Source: Albifimbria verrucaria (taxonomy: Eukaryota; Ascomycota; Sordariomycetes; Hypocreales; Stachybotryaceae). Taken from it: 64,000 nt of DNA. Numbering within the stretch: position 1 is the first letter of the stretch; every line of letters starts with the position of its first letter. Location of the stretch: positions 4,774,001-4,838,000 of the forward strand of contig JAHREC010000011.1 of assembly GCA_020081605.1 (NCBI GenBank), in the 5' to 3' direction. Below the pieces are notes generated by a model. The model saw only the letters and a list, made by a program, of their open reading frames with translations. It did no database searches and was not told the origin of the DNA. This document shows positions 21,751 through 33,805 of this stretch, in pieces. The translations under genes and the position numbers were made by a program.

Positions 21751-22859
21751 ATGTCATCCCAGCCGTTGTACCCCGCATACTTGCCAACTCGACCAGATGG
21801 ATATCAACCTACAATTGATGTGCCGTATTTCGAAGGCGATGAGCCCGGCAAACGTGCAGATCATACTAAGCCCTCGTTTTACAAATCAGGCGCAAATATT
21901 CAGAATCTGACCCCACGTGTTGGCGTTGAAGTTAGAGGCCTTCAACTCAGCAGCTTGTCGAAGGAGGGGCTTGATGAGCTTGCATTACTTGCCGCTGAAA
22001 GAGGTGTCGTCGTGTTTGTAAGTGTTTCACGGACATTTTCTGTGTTATTACAACTAAAAGCCAGCAGCGGGATCAGGATTTTGCCGATATTGGCTTTGAC
22101 AGGCAGAAAGAGATTGTGAAGCATTATGGCCCACTACATAAGCATCCCACAATGGGCTATCCTGAAGGCACAGGACCAGAGTTCCACGTCGTCTATGCTG
22201 ATGAGAAAGTGTAAGCAGTCTCATTGACTACATTCAGATTGGAGAGGGACCTTAGGACTGACCTATATTTCAGTGGAAATCTGAGAAACCTCTTGGGTGC
22301 CAGAACATCGTATGATCTGTGGCATATCGACCAGACTTTCACGCCAAATGTACCCTCAACTACTTTCTTCTGGGTACTGGAGACACCAGCGTCCGGTGGT
22401 GGTGATACGGCCTTCACGTCTCTCACGGCCGCTTATGCCGCTCTTTCACCAGCCTTCCGGGCCACGTTAGAACCCTTACGTCTTCTCCATACTTCAGCTT
22501 CTGTTGGTGAAGTTGCACGAGTTGGTCCTGAGCGTGCGCTTCGCGAAGCTGTCAGCACGACTCACCCACTCGTGATCAGGCATCCGGTCACCGGCTTGCC
22601 GTCGCTGTTTGTGAACCCTACCATCGCACGTAGTGTCGAGGGTTTCTTGCCGGAGGAGTCAGATCATTTGCTCAAATTCTTGCATGAGCATATCCGCAGC
22701 CTCGATTTCAACTGCAGAGTACGTTGGGAGCCAGGAACGGTCGTTGTTTGGGATCAACGAACGGCTGCTCATAGCGCGGTGCCGGATTTTGCGGATGGTG
22801 AGAAGAGACACATGGTCCGAGTGATCCCTTATGGTTCTAAGCCAGAAGCTTTGTCGTGA
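21751..22859 (+). CDS. TauD/TfdA-family 2-oxoglutarate dioxygenase (taurine/sulfonate type)
   Basis: Exons 21751-22017, 22068-22210 and 22274-22859 give 331 aa with no frame error. Fe(II)/2-oxoglutarate dioxygenase of the TauD family (PF02668). In order: LTPRVGVEVRGLQLSSL, GVVVFRDQDF (restored by the first splice), the iron-binding H-x-D in DLWHIDQTF, VGPERALREAV, the distal iron histidine in AAHSAVPDF, and the 2-oxoglutarate arginine in HMVRVIPYG. Members hydroxylate the carbon next to the sulfonate of taurine or alkylsulfonates, releasing sulfite as a sulfur source, but related fungal enzymes act on other substrates. The divergent permease supports an uptake-and-use pair. The family is certain, the substrate inferred. 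Confidence 0.9.
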
Positions 22860-24629
22860 TAGCTAGGATGCTCTTGAAAACGCGACAGGAAAGCAGTATG
22901 CCTATTATCAATTCAGGATACGCCTTGGATCTAATCATCGCTGCTAGATTCAGATTTGAATATTAATTAAATAGAAGGACTTTGTTAATATCAAGCTCAG
23001 TTTTCTTTCTCTTCGTACCCTTTTCCGTAGAAGAAATACTTTGGAATTTCATTAAGATAATGGGTTTTGTCATCCAAGCCAGCTTGCCGAAACTATCTAC
23101 TCAAGATGACGCGTCGAAAACGCCTAAAGCTCAAATTCTTGGCTTCTTGATACGTCCGCAACATTCCGAGCCTTGGTTGACGGATGAGGACGATTATGGT
23201 TGTGGTCTCACCTCGAGCACTCAACATATCCCCTCGTTTTGTCGGGGTTTGGGCGGAAGTAATGATTCAACGCTAGGTAATGTGGAATACCTTGGTTTTT
23301 CCTATTTTATTTTGATTGGCATTAGATCGTTCAAACCCAGTCATTCTTCACATGCAAGTTATGATCGCATATTGGTTTCAGCTCACATTACATGAACCTG
23401 CCCACTATGCACGAATGCATACAAACAGGTGACAGAATTTAAAAAGGCTAAATCTTGTTAAATCCCGCTGTTTAGCTCTATTATAGTCCTCGTCTAGTTT
23501 CTCTCGCCAAGAATGACCCCGGGTCTTCATGCGTGTCAAGCCGGCCAAGACATTCCATCCTGCATCCGGGATCCCTTGGCATGGTTATTTCTCCGAAGTG
23601 TGCCTCACAGCTGTCCTATTCACTAGGACTTAGGCATGAATCGAGGCTCGAATCGCCCATCAACAGCAGGACCTCCCTTTGTATTGCAGGTCCAGGGTGG
23701 CTGCACGTAGCCTGACAAGATGGGACGGACGGAGAAGCCTCCGTTTTGACAACCTTAGCAATTAGCTGTGTCAAAAGCATAAGCTTTATTTCGTGCGTAT
23801 AATTAATCTGCTAAATATGGGATTCATGTAATATGTGCATTTCCAAGGCTGTAGAGGCGTTTTGACTAATGACTTCACAGTTCCCTAATTAGGCAATTCC
23901 CAGCATCGGAACCTCAAGACACGACAAGGTCAGATGACCCATCACGTTAAGCCCATCCGTCGAACGCCTGTGGAACGGCTCTAGGCCCTCTACCAATGGC
24001 ACTGTTTGCTTGAGCAGGCTCTAATGGAACCTTTCCATGGCGCAATGCAATCGAAATCTGGATAACCGGCATGTGGAGTTATTCCCTCTCACTCCAGAGG
24101 CATGGCCTTTTCGGATCACGGACCGGATCCACCGATCGGACCTTGCATTCACGGCACATTTGATTGCCCTACTTATTTACCTTTCCTGGGGCCGTAGATG
24201 TACCCTGCCATTTTCATTCATGGAGACGCTGTCTCCGAGGCTCGCCCATCCCAAGCTTCCGAGCGTGTCCCATTCGGGAAGCGGGTCGGCCTTCCATTAA
24301 TCTCAAACCGTCCGACCGTCGCAGTATAGATCAGCAACCGTAATGTCTTTGTAGCGAGAATCCGGGCGGCGATTACAGGCTTGCAGTTTGGGTCTGCAGG
24401 AAATGGATCTACGCGTGCAAGCTGGGCCATCATCTGGCAGACAGGGGGAGAGTACTACGGAGCTTAACATTCCACCCTTGGTCTGCTCGAGGTCGAGGTC
24501 GCTGCTGTTGCTTAAAGATGGCACATTGCCCGCCTAGGCTGTTCTAGACCTTGTCCTGTTTCACTGCATCAGCATCATAACCTGTACATCTTCCTACCTG
24601 GCATAGTACTTGTCCGCCCTCTACGCAGC
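22860..24629. other. Intergenic, 1.77 kb, at a composition boundary
   Basis: AT-rich on the left, becoming GC-richer near 24.6 kb. An open frame at 22982-23395 starts without ATG and shows no coding signature. The last few hundred bases would hold the GH131 promoter. Confidence 0.45.
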
Positions 24630-25770
24630 ATGAAGACCTCCGCAGCTGCTTTCCTCGCTTCGTCGTCGGCCTTCCTGGCCGGCCTCGCTGGCGCCGAGCT
24701 CCTCTGGGACGGACGTTTCAACGACCTCTCCACGGCTGAGGACCTGAACAAGTGGTCTTGGGGCAACCAAGTCGGGCCTTACCAGTACTACATCCACGGT
24801 AGCGGCAAGGTGCAGGAGTATGTCGAGCTGTCGTCCAGCCACAAGAACCCTGCAGACAATGGGTCTAAGCAGGGCGTCAAGATCAGCCTTACTAGCTCAG
24901 CATACTGGAACGGCCAGAACATGCGACGTACCGAGCTGATCCCGCAGACCAACAAACCCATCGCCTCCGGCAAGGTCTTCTACCACTTCAGCATCAAGCG
25001 TGAGGATAAGAATGCCCCTGCCCTGACCCGCGAGCACCAAATCGCCTTCTTCGAGTCGCACTTCACCGAACTCAAGAGCGGTTGGCTTTCCGGCGCGCCC
25101 GGCGTCGAGGACCCGGCACTGCGATGGATGGTCGGTGGCCAGACCAAGTGGAGCGTTGACTGGGCGGCCGGCGTGTGGCACAACGTCGCCTACGAGATCG
25201 ACTTCTCGGCCAACACGGTCGGATTCTGGCACTCGACGGGATCCAGCCCGCTGCAGCGCATCGTCGCCCCCGTCAGCGCCAGCACCAGCAGCAACGGCGC
25301 CGACTGGCATCTGGGCGTGCTGGAGCTGCCTCGCAGCGGCTACTCGGACGCCAACGAGGACTTCTACTTCTCTGGTGTATACATCGAGAACGGATCCATT
25401 ACCACTTCTGTCTCCGGACCCGGCAGCTCTAGTGGAGAGACAGGTGTGTAGGACGGTATCTTCTTATGGCCTCTGAAAGTGTTGAAGAAAAGCCTGCTGA
25501 CATGAGTAACGCTGTTCCCTCACATCAGGTGGTAGCTCCTCCACGCTGATCACACGAACCACTTCGTCCCAAATCACAGCATCGTCAACCACTCGCCCAG
25601 CCTCCAGCTCGACCAGCTCGCAGCCCGCACCTTCGACCACGAACCCGCCCACGAGCGGTGGTGCCGATCACTACGGACAGTGTGGCGGCTCTGGCTGGTC
25701 CGGCGCGACCTTCTGCAACTCTCCGTTCACGTGCTCGGCCATCAACAACTGGTACCACCAGTGCCTGTGA
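24630..25770 (+). CDS. GH131 beta-glucanase with C-terminal CBM1
   Basis: Exons 24630-25443 and 25529-25770, 351 aa, frame intact. Order: signal peptide ([15 protein letters not shown]), GH131 catalytic domain from LLWDGRF through [12 protein letters not shown], a Ser/Thr/Pro linker, and a 33-residue cellulose-binding CBM1 ([12 protein letters not shown] ... NNWYHQCL) at the very end. GH131 signatures are [16 protein letters not shown] and [15 protein letters not shown]. Characterised members (for example from Podospora) cleave beta-1,3, beta-1,6 and beta-1,4 glucans. The enzyme is secreted and directed to cellulose by the CBM1, consistent with growth on plant material. The intron falls in the linker. 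Confidence 0.93.
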
Positions 25771-27352
25771 GGATGGGGAAAGTTGGGGAGAGGGGGAGTA
25801 GAAAGGGGCTGACTGAAGGGGTTGAGTGTGTAAATAAGTGCTCGATCAGGAACATTACATAACCGAAGCATAGCGAGAAGAGTTCGCAATGCACGTATAT
25901 ATGCATATGAAATGAAAGCAATCAAGAGTTTGGAGCCTGGTTCTGTTTAGCTGCTCGCGCGACATGACTATGTAATGTGATGCAGCAAAATTTCCTGTAT
26001 ATTCTTATCGTTGTGAATTGCCAATACTGAGGAAGACTTACATGATTGCATGGATCGAATATTCGTTGCAAAATTCGAGCTCGATTTTTTTTTTTTCTTT
26101 TCACAAGGTCCCTCAACGTCTCCCAACTAGGTGTTTTGAGACTCTATCCAGTAGTCAAATCTACATTTTTTTTTTTTTCTTTTGTAATCAATGTCGACGT
26201 GATGTTGACTGTCAGGTGTCGTGAGGCAAAGCAAAGAGGAAAACACTCGAGATTATGATTATGTAACCCGGATGATTAGTAACATCCGCCTTGCCAATTC
26301 GCCCCTGTGATTGGCCAGCACCAACATCACCTCGAGGGGTCTGGTCACCAGCCACAACGCTTCACCGTGACTGGCTGCTCGCCTAGCCTTCGCCGCAGCC
26401 TCAGCCTCATCGGATTCCAGCCTGACGACGTTGTCTCGTCTGCTCTATTGCAACCTCGCACTGACCAACAAACAAACCCGCCTTTCAGCTCCCAGCCTCA
26501 GTGCAACTCGGGCCAGGTCCAACGCAAACCAACTACACCAAAAGAGCGAGGAGGGTGCAGCATCCCTAGACGTTATTTACTTTGCCCTTGTTGCGTTGCT
26601 TGCTTGCTGGTTGAGGCGTGGCTTGTCCTTTCTTCTTCCTCCCATCGACAACTCCTCTTCCTCTTCTTCCTACTCGTACTCCTCCACCAGCTCCTGCAGC
26701 TGCTGTTCTGTCCGAGTCGGTCAAGTGCACAGCTTGGCAAATACCACTGTGTTGTTTCTTCTTCCTCGAATTTTTCCCCCTCTACACTTGGCCTCGACCA
26801 CGTCCCTCTCTCCTCCCCGTCCTCCATCCTCCCTCTTTTGACAAGACAAGGCCCTTTCAGCGCAAGCAACCAACCCGCCCGCAACCCACCCCTGCTCATG
26901 TTAGCTCGTCGATCGTCCACGGCACTGGAACCATTGTGATCCACCTTTAGCTTGTCGCCCGTGCCAAAGGAACGGAGCCGTTACCGCCAATTCGAAGCGT
27001 CGACGTCGCACCACCCGCGTAACAACCACAACCACAACCGCGACCACAACCGCGACCACAACCGCGACCACCACCACCAACCTAACCGCCGACAACATCG
27101 CCGCCTTCTCCCAAACCAGCGTCGAGGCTAGTTATGCTCTGAGCCCCAAGTGCCCGCTTCGTTGAGGGCCGCTCCCTGTCATCCTATCCGCTCCGCCCCT
27201 CCCTCCCAGCCCCGGCCCTTCTCTCTCTTCTTCGCTTCCGGGTCTCGACGAGCGGTCCGTGCCGTGACGCCAGAAAGCTTCTCGAACTGCACCAGGCAAC
27301 GTCAGAATACCCCGTCGCGGACTGTTAGAGTTGGCGCAGAAAGCCATTCAAC
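25771..27352. other. Intergenic / long pyrimidine-rich leader of the SWIB gene
   Basis: Contains two T tracts (about 26085-26096 and 26166-26179) and a long CT-rich stretch 26300-26900 typical of fungal promoters and 5' leaders. Overlapping open frames at 26307-26950 are low-complexity and I do not accept them as genes. Confidence 0.5.
27023..27078. repeat. Imperfect 12-bp tandem repeat
   Basis: Repeats of CCACAACCGCGA with CCA-rich flanks, in the leader of the SWIB gene. It probably arose as a microsatellite. Confidence 0.7.
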
Positions 27353-28419
27353 ATGAGTAACCCATGTATGCTACCTACCGCAATTCCTCCCCGCGGCCGA
27401 GCTCCGACCTCGCCCTCCCTTGCCGCGCGCATGCCTTCCCGCTGACCCAGTCTTCGTGTGACAGTATCCTCCGAGGAACTGCTGCGCTACACGTCCATCA
27501 TTGACGCCATCCTCTCCACCTCGGACCTCGAGACCATCACGCGCAAGAAGATCCGCCAAGGGCTCGAGACAGCTCTCGGCGGCAAGGACACGAGCGACCA
27601 GAAGGTAGGTCAGCCGCCCTGGTTGCTGTAGACCAGCCCACTCATGACGCATGCCGCTCTAGAATGCCATCAAAGCCCTGATAGAGGAGCGTTTCGACAT
27701 CGTCCAGGCCGCAAAGGAGGAGGACTCCCCGCCGCCCCAGGTCGACTCATACCCTACCAAGCGCGCCGCGAACGGCACTTCCGACATCGACGGCACCGAC
27801 CCTCTGCGTCACCCGAACCGGCCAAGAAGAAGGCGAAGCGGTCGCAGTCGATTGAGGATGCCGACGCTCGCCTAGCTGCGCAGCTCCAGGCGCAGGAGAA
27901 CAGCCTAGCACGGAGCCGCACGACGCGCGGTGGCGGAGAGCGATCCAAGGTGGTCAAGAAGAAAAAGGCGGCCCCGTCGAAGCGCCAGAAGAGCGCCAAG
28001 AAGGTTGGGGCCGACGACGACAGCGAGGTGGACGCAAGTGAGGACTCGGCTCCGAAGCGCAAGGCAGGCGGTGGTTTCCAGAAACCATTCGTGCTGAGCG
28101 CGACTCTGTCAGAGCTCTGTGGCGAGACACAGGTAAGCACCGCCGTCCCCGGCTTGTCTCAGCACGTGCTACGCATGTGGCTGCGCGAGCATGTATGTCC
28201 ACAGAAATGCTAACCTGCCTCTTCACTCTCCAGCTCTCGCGGCCTCAGGTGGTGAAGAAACTGTGGGAGCACATCAAAGCCAACGAACTACAAGACCCTA
28301 AGGACAAGAGACAAATCCTGTGCGACGAGAAGATGCAGGCGGTGTTTAAGCAGCCCAAGGTAGACATGTTCCGGATGAACAAGGAGATTGGCAACCACCT
28401 CTACCCCGTCGAAGAGTAA
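27353..28419 (+). CDS. DEK-C plus SWIB domain protein (UAF30/TRI1-like)
   Basis: Exons 27353-27365 (13 nt), 27465-27604, 27663-28132 and 28234-28419; 269 aa when corrected. The N-terminus is DEK-C-like (LLRYTSIIDAILSTSDLETI ... IKALIEERFDIV). A Lys-rich disordered middle (AKKKAKRSQS, KVVKKKKAAPSKRQKSAKK) follows, then a SWIB/MDM2 domain (FVLSATLSELCGETQLSRPQVVKKLWEHIKANELQDP). The yeast relatives are Uaf30, an RNA polymerase I upstream activation factor subunit, and its paralogue Tri1. A role in rDNA transcription is thus likely but not proven. One C is missing in the CCC run near 27803. The first exon is very short but carries the ATG and a GTATGC donor. Confidence 0.88.
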
Positions 28420-30162
28420 AGGGAACCATACCATATCCAAGGCTTTCATATACGGGGTGTCAGGCAAGGCGGGCAAGGGACTTTCTGTCAAGAATCATGG
28501 CTCTGGCTGCGCGGGTGCTGGAGACGGCAACCAGCTTTCAGGAGTAGTGGTTTCTATATTGCTTCTTGGGAGGCGCCAGGTGGCGTATCATGGGATATTT
28601 ATTTTCATCTTTTGGCTTTCTACATATGGGAAGGGGATGAGGAGCATGGCGGTACGAGGATGGGAGGGATTCTTGCGAGTAGCTCTAGCATATGCTGCCC
28701 GTGACCTGAGGCTTCAGCGAGGCGACGAGGATGGCTTTTCTACGCACCAGAGAAAAAGACCTAATACCTGTTCTGCCACGGTCTTTGCCGGTTTGTCCTT
28801 CCGCGCGTGTTGTAATGTGTTTTGAATTTGGTGTGAAAGATTGGGATGAATGCTCAAGAAGATATGGTAACGAGTCTAGATGATAACGAATCTTGGCATT
28901 CAGGTGTCGCTCATCTACATTTATTGGAACGGCACAGGATAGGGATTGGATTGTAGAAGAGACAAAAGGTTACGATGCGGCCTCTAGGGATGTGTATCAA
29001 TATTCATCCACCTGGCGGGCCCTGTCATACTCATTTGATCTTCCGCCGAGGCGTTTTTGCTCTTCCACATGAGTCAAGGTAAATGACTCTTTACTACAAA
29101 TGCGTGGCAATTACGGAAAGGTAGTCTGCAATATAGGTACTATGGTTGTGCTCCCACTGGAGAGATGGTGATTCGATGCCTTCACACACAGCCGGGGTGG
29201 AAGCGAGGCGGAGCGGGTTGAGTCACCGGGCAGCAGAGGTTACCTGGTCCAAGCGGGTGACTAATACAGTGACGACGGAAGGAAAGGCCTGGATACGTGA
29301 GATTGCAGACGAAGGAGGTTGGCCTGGCTCTGGCATAGCCGTAGGGTCTGTTGTGTGCGGCAGTTGGCGGATGGGATCAAATCAACGGAGCAGTGTGTTG
29401 TGGTAAATGTCTTTGATAGATGCTCCCGAGTGCCTAGACTCCCTACCAGGTAGTATGTAGGTCAGTAGGTAGTAGGTACTAAGTCAGTTAGAGGAGGTAG
29501 GGATCAGTTCAGTCAGCTCGGGATATGACGCTGAGGGCTTTGACGAGGCGCTGGGCCACAAAGAGACAACAGGCGAGCAGGGCTCTGTACCTGGAGCTTG
29601 GCCCTGACCGCCTCGGCTCTGCAGGTACCAGACCTCAGCCACAGCTTGTACTGCACGGATCTGTAGTAGGTACTGTCAGTACGCAAGGTGCCTTGTGGCA
29701 ACCCCACCATTTGGCATTTGCTATTTGCCCTTTGCCATTTGCCCTTTGTCATGGGCCATGGGCCTTTTGGAGGGGTAACTCACCTTAGCAAGCAAAAGCA
29801 CCAGCCCCAGTCCAGTCCAGTCTAAGCTACCGGCTGGCAGAAAATCGCTTGGATGGATTATTTCATCAACGACTCGGCTGTCAAATCGCCAACGCCAACC
29901 TCACCCTCCCCTTGTCCCCATTCCCGCACGTTCCCAAGATCAAAGGGCATGCGTCCCCGCCGTGACCCTCTCATCTTGCCCAGTTACTGTCACACCCGAT
30001 CATAAACCCCCATCAACTATCCTTGCCGTCATAATCTCCTCCCCCTCCAGCCACACCTCTCCAAAGCTCACATATTTTGTGTGGGGAATATCAACATCAC
30101 CGTCACATCATCCCGCTTCTCTCTTCACCCTCCACCACCTCGAGATCACATCGCCACATATC
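28420..30162. other. Intergenic, 1.74 kb
   Basis: Presumably holds the SWIB 3' UTR and the Hel2 promoter. Near 29700-29765 there are several near-copies of TTTGCCATTTGCCC, and 29440-29500 is rich in GTAGGTAGTAGGT-like steps. No gene seen. Confidence 0.5.
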
Positions 30163-32726
30163 ATGTCTGCTCCCGATAGTGGAGGCGCCCCAGCTCTCCG
30201 CGAGGCGACGGCCAGAGAGGTGGCAGAGGCAGAGGTGGAGGTCGTGGACCTCGAAATCAGAATAGAGGCGAGGGCGGTGGTGCCAATCGAGGCCAATCCC
30301 AGCGCCGGGGCAGAGGAGGAGGCGGTGGCAGAGGCGGCTCCTCTGGCCATCGTCGAGGTGGCTCTCGCGATGAGGCTCTGAGCACCATGCCGGCTGAACC
30401 CGCTGCTCAAGAGGTCGCTGCTGCTGCCAGGAAGCCCGACGCTCCCGAGGCTGAGGACGACGATGCTGAGGTCTGCTTCATCTGTGCGAATCCGGTCGCC
30501 CATTACTCCATTGCTCCGTGCAACCACGCTACATGTCACATCTGTGCCCTGCGTATGAGAGCTCTCTACAAGACCAAGGATTGCGCCCACTGTCGTGTAC
30601 GTCCTCCTTTAGCCAAGCTCCCCAATCTTCCTCTTCATCTTTTCTCGTGACGAAATGCTGACTCGGCTAACAGACATCTGCCCCTTCGTCATTTTCACCG
30701 ACGACTCCGAGAAGCGCTTCGAGGAGTACACCGACGCCGACATCAGCACCACGGACACAAACATTGGCATCAAGTACGCCAAGGAGGATATCGTGGGCGA
30801 CACCGTCCTCCTTCTCCGCTACAACTGCCCCGACCCGTCCTGCGACTTCGCCGGCCTTGGCTGGCCTGACCTGCATCGCCATGTCAAGTCGGCCCACCGC
30901 AAGCGCATGTGCGACCTCTGCACCCGCAACAAGAAGGTCTTCACCCACGAGCACGAGCTCTTCGCCGATCGCGAGCTCGAGCGCCATATGCGCCACGGCG
31001 ACGACAAGCCCGGCGCTGCCGACCAGACCGGCTTCAAGGGCCACCCGCTTTGTGGTTTCTGTGGCGAGCGCTTCTATGACGACGACCGCCTTTACGAGCA
31101 CTGCCGCATGAAGCACGAGCGCTGTTTCCTCTGCGACCGTCGCGATTCCCGCAAGCCTCATTACTACCAGGACTACAATGCCCTCGAGGACCACTTCCGC
31201 AAGGACCACTACCTGTGCGCCGACAGGGAGTGCCTGGAGAAGAAGTTCGTCGTCTTCGAGTCCGAGATGGACCTGCAAGCCCACCAGATCAGCGAGCACG
31301 GCGGTAAGAACTTGGGCAGGGACGCCAGGCTCGTAGACATATCGGGTTTCGACCTGCGCCAGCCCTACAACAGCAGAGAGGAAGGTGGCCGTCGTGGCGG
31401 CCGCAACAGGGGCCGTGGCCGGGATCCCAACGCCGACAACGGGGTGCCTGCCACATCGGGCCCGTCCACGCAGAACCTGCGCAGAGACGAGCTGGCCTTC
31501 CAGCGCCAGATGGCTATTCACTCCGCACAGTCCGTCTCTAACCGCACCTTTGGCGGCCAGCTCTCAACCCCTGCGGCGCCCGCCGCACCCGCAGCCGCAT
31601 CGTCATCTTCGTCGGCGCGCCCATCGCGGACAGCCACCCCGAATCCCGCACCTTCGTCCTCCGCCCCCGCCCAATCAACCGCCACTCGTCCAAGCAATGC
31701 CGCCGACAGCCTCCTCTCCACTTCTGTCGAAGCTCTTACCATCTCGGATCCTTCCAACCTGACGCCAGAGGAGCGCGCGCGAGTGGTCCGACATGGCTCT
31801 GTCATTGAGCGTGCCGCAAACCTGCTTGGCAACGACTCTCACAAGATGGCGCGCTTCCGCGAGCAGGTCTCGTCATTCCGCCGCGGCAGCCTTTCCGCCA
31901 CCCAGCTCGTTGACGCCTTCTTTACCCTTTTCGCGGATACGTCGTCCACCGCGCTCGGCACGCTCGTCGAGCGAGCTAGCCGACTTGTTCGATGACAAGC
32001 GCAAGGCCGACGACTTGCGCAAGGCGTGGCAAGACTGGCGTGCCATCAACGAGGATTACCCCAGCCTGCCGGCGCTTGGAAGCATGCACGGCGCGTCGTC
32101 GAGCTCGCGGGGAAGCGGATGGGCCAGCGCCGTTGGCACAAACCCTTCGCTACCTGCTGCTGCGCCTTCGCAGAAGCACTCCACTCGAGTCCTCAAACTC
32201 AAGAACAGTACCAGGCTGGCAGGTCCCGGCCCAGCTCCCACGCCTGCCTCGCGTGGTCCTCCTGGCTGGGTTCCGGTCACATCTTCCTCTTCTGGCGGCG
32301 TCAAGCCCCGTCTTCATCTTCCTCGGCCTTCCTGTCTCTCCCTCCCGCAGCGTCCACCAGCAGAGGCGCATCCGGCTCCTCCCGCCCTACGTGGATCGGG
32401 TCTCTGACTCAGCCCACCTCACAACCTTCCAGCAGCAACACTTCGCGCGGTGGAGGTGCGCCGTCACGAACCGCACCTACGGCGGATTCATTCCCGCACT
32501 GCCGTCGGCGCCCAAGCCCACAACCACAATCTTCGGATACGGCAGCGGACGGGCAGTACGCCGCGACTATGGACACGCCGAGTCGAACTTCCAATGGGGC
32601 GGCGCCTCGGGATCCGGCACTGCGACGCCAGCAGGCGAAGAAGCGGAAGCGGACGGAGATGAGGCCGGCAAGGGAAAGAAGGGTGGAAAGAAGGGAAAGA
32701 AGCAGGTCTTGGTGCAGTGGGGATAA
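30163..32726 (+). CDS. hel2: RING/C2H2 E3 ubiquitin ligase of ribosome quality control (Hel2/ZNF598)
   Basis: Exons 30163-30596 and 30674-32726; 829 aa when corrected. An Arg-Gly-rich segment (about residues 16-65) leads into a RING finger (CFICANPVAHYSIAPC ... CHIC ... CAHC), then PFVIFTDDSEKRFEEY and a series of C2H2-type zinc fingers (CPDPSCDFAGLGW, MCDLCTRN, LCGFCGERFYDDD, CFLCDRRDS, LCADRECLEKKF). The second half is disordered and ends in a lysine-rich tail (GKKGGKKGKKQ). Hel2 ubiquitinates small-subunit proteins of collided ribosomes. Breaks lie at CCCC 30188-30191, CCCC 30681-30684, near 31964-31975 (one extra or two missing bases), CCCC 32306-32309 and CCC 32493-32495; with these repaired all phases fit. 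Confidence 0.9.
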
Positions 32727-33233
32727 GAATAGTAGCTGCCGATGTGAATGAATGCCCGATATGAATGAGTTGAGTTAGCAGATAGACAAACAGCGGATGT
32801 AGGTTTTGGAAAAGCAATGGGTCTGGTTGATCAAGTGTGGATATAAGGGGCGGTGGTCTCGCGTAGAAGTATAGTGTCCAAAGGGATTTATCTAGTACGC
32901 GTACCATAACCCGCAGCTGTGCAGAGTAGACATAACTTGTAGATGATGTAGATATCGAGAAAGAAACAGAAGAAGAAGAAAATAATACAAACAAGCCGCG
33001 TTAAATCCGCTTGTCGAGGACAACCTGTCCAAAACACAGTGAATCACCCCAACACCACCCCGTAGTAGTCTCAGTATCTCACGATAATCACAACGGCAAC
33101 TACGCACATAATCCCAGCCCAACTCCACACTGCACATCACGCGTTCCCCAGCTCAGTCACAGCTTCTCGCTCACCGCGTGCAGACATCGTGAGTCTACAT
33201 GAGACGAATTGCCTCGCTAGATAGACATCAATT
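32727..33233. other. Intergenic, no gene seen
   Basis: About 500 bases from the Hel2 stop to the tRNA; 3' UTR and tRNA 5' flank. Confidence 0.5.
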
Positions 33234-33305
33234 GGGGATGTGGTGTAGGGGTTCTCACATCTGCTTTGCATGTAGAAGGTCCGGGGTTCAAATCCCGCGT
33301 CTCCA
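33234..33305 (+). tRNA. tRNA-Ala (anticodon TGC)
   Basis: A 72-nt cloverleaf. The 5' acceptor strand GGGGATG pairs with 3' CGTCTCC, with two G-U pairs and discriminator A. The anticodon loop is TTTGCAT, giving TGC. The T-loop is GGTTCAAATCC. There is no intron and no encoded CCA. A T-rich stretch (TTTTTTTT) about 25 nt downstream is a likely polymerase III terminator. Confidence 0.92.
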
Positions 33306-33805
33306 ATCTTTTTGATCTTTGGATCACTTTTTTTTCCTTCGTCAGATGGGACCGACCCTCTTCTAATGGGGCTGGGTTGCTTATTGTGGATTCGTTGTTT
33401 ATCTGTGAACGTCTATGGGAGGGGAGAGGTTATCTGATTTGAAGCCATCGTGTCTTGACATTTCCATCGTTTCTTATCATACCCAATTCTGTCGCTAGTA
33501 GTAAAAGGAATCATGTAATGAACAAACGCATTGCATTATTTAACTGGCTGGTTGTGTATCTCCTAACTTAGGCGTTGTCGATATGGCCGATATCCAAGCT
33601 CAAGTTGACAACTAAACTTCACTTTAAACACACGTATTTTGCACAATGATGAAATCGGAGTGAAAGCCACAAGACTAGACATGCATTGAAACTGATATAC
33701 GGCACGCTCTTCGAAGGTACACAGTTACAGCACCATAGCTCCTCGTATCTAGCCTAACCCTTTTGTCCTAACCTTGATAGAAATAGCTTTCTTCTCTTCC
33801 CTTCC
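33306..33805. other. Intergenic, no gene seen
   Basis: Begins with the T-run after the tRNA and ends in the IRE1 3' flank. Nothing else recognised. Confidence 0.5.

Noticed and set aside
22982..23395. 137-codon plus-strand frame after TauD
   Set aside because: Begins at a non-ATG codon and has no recognisable domain.
26307..26950. Overlapping open frames of 110-210 codons upstream of the SWIB gene
   Set aside because: All are Ser/Pro/Leu-rich translations of one pyrimidine-rich stretch in several frames at once; no motif, and placed where a leader is expected.
30667..31521. 284-codon minus-strand frame
   Set aside because: Exact antisense of the Hel2 zinc-finger region; Val/Ala/Gly-rich mirror typical of GC-rich coding DNA.
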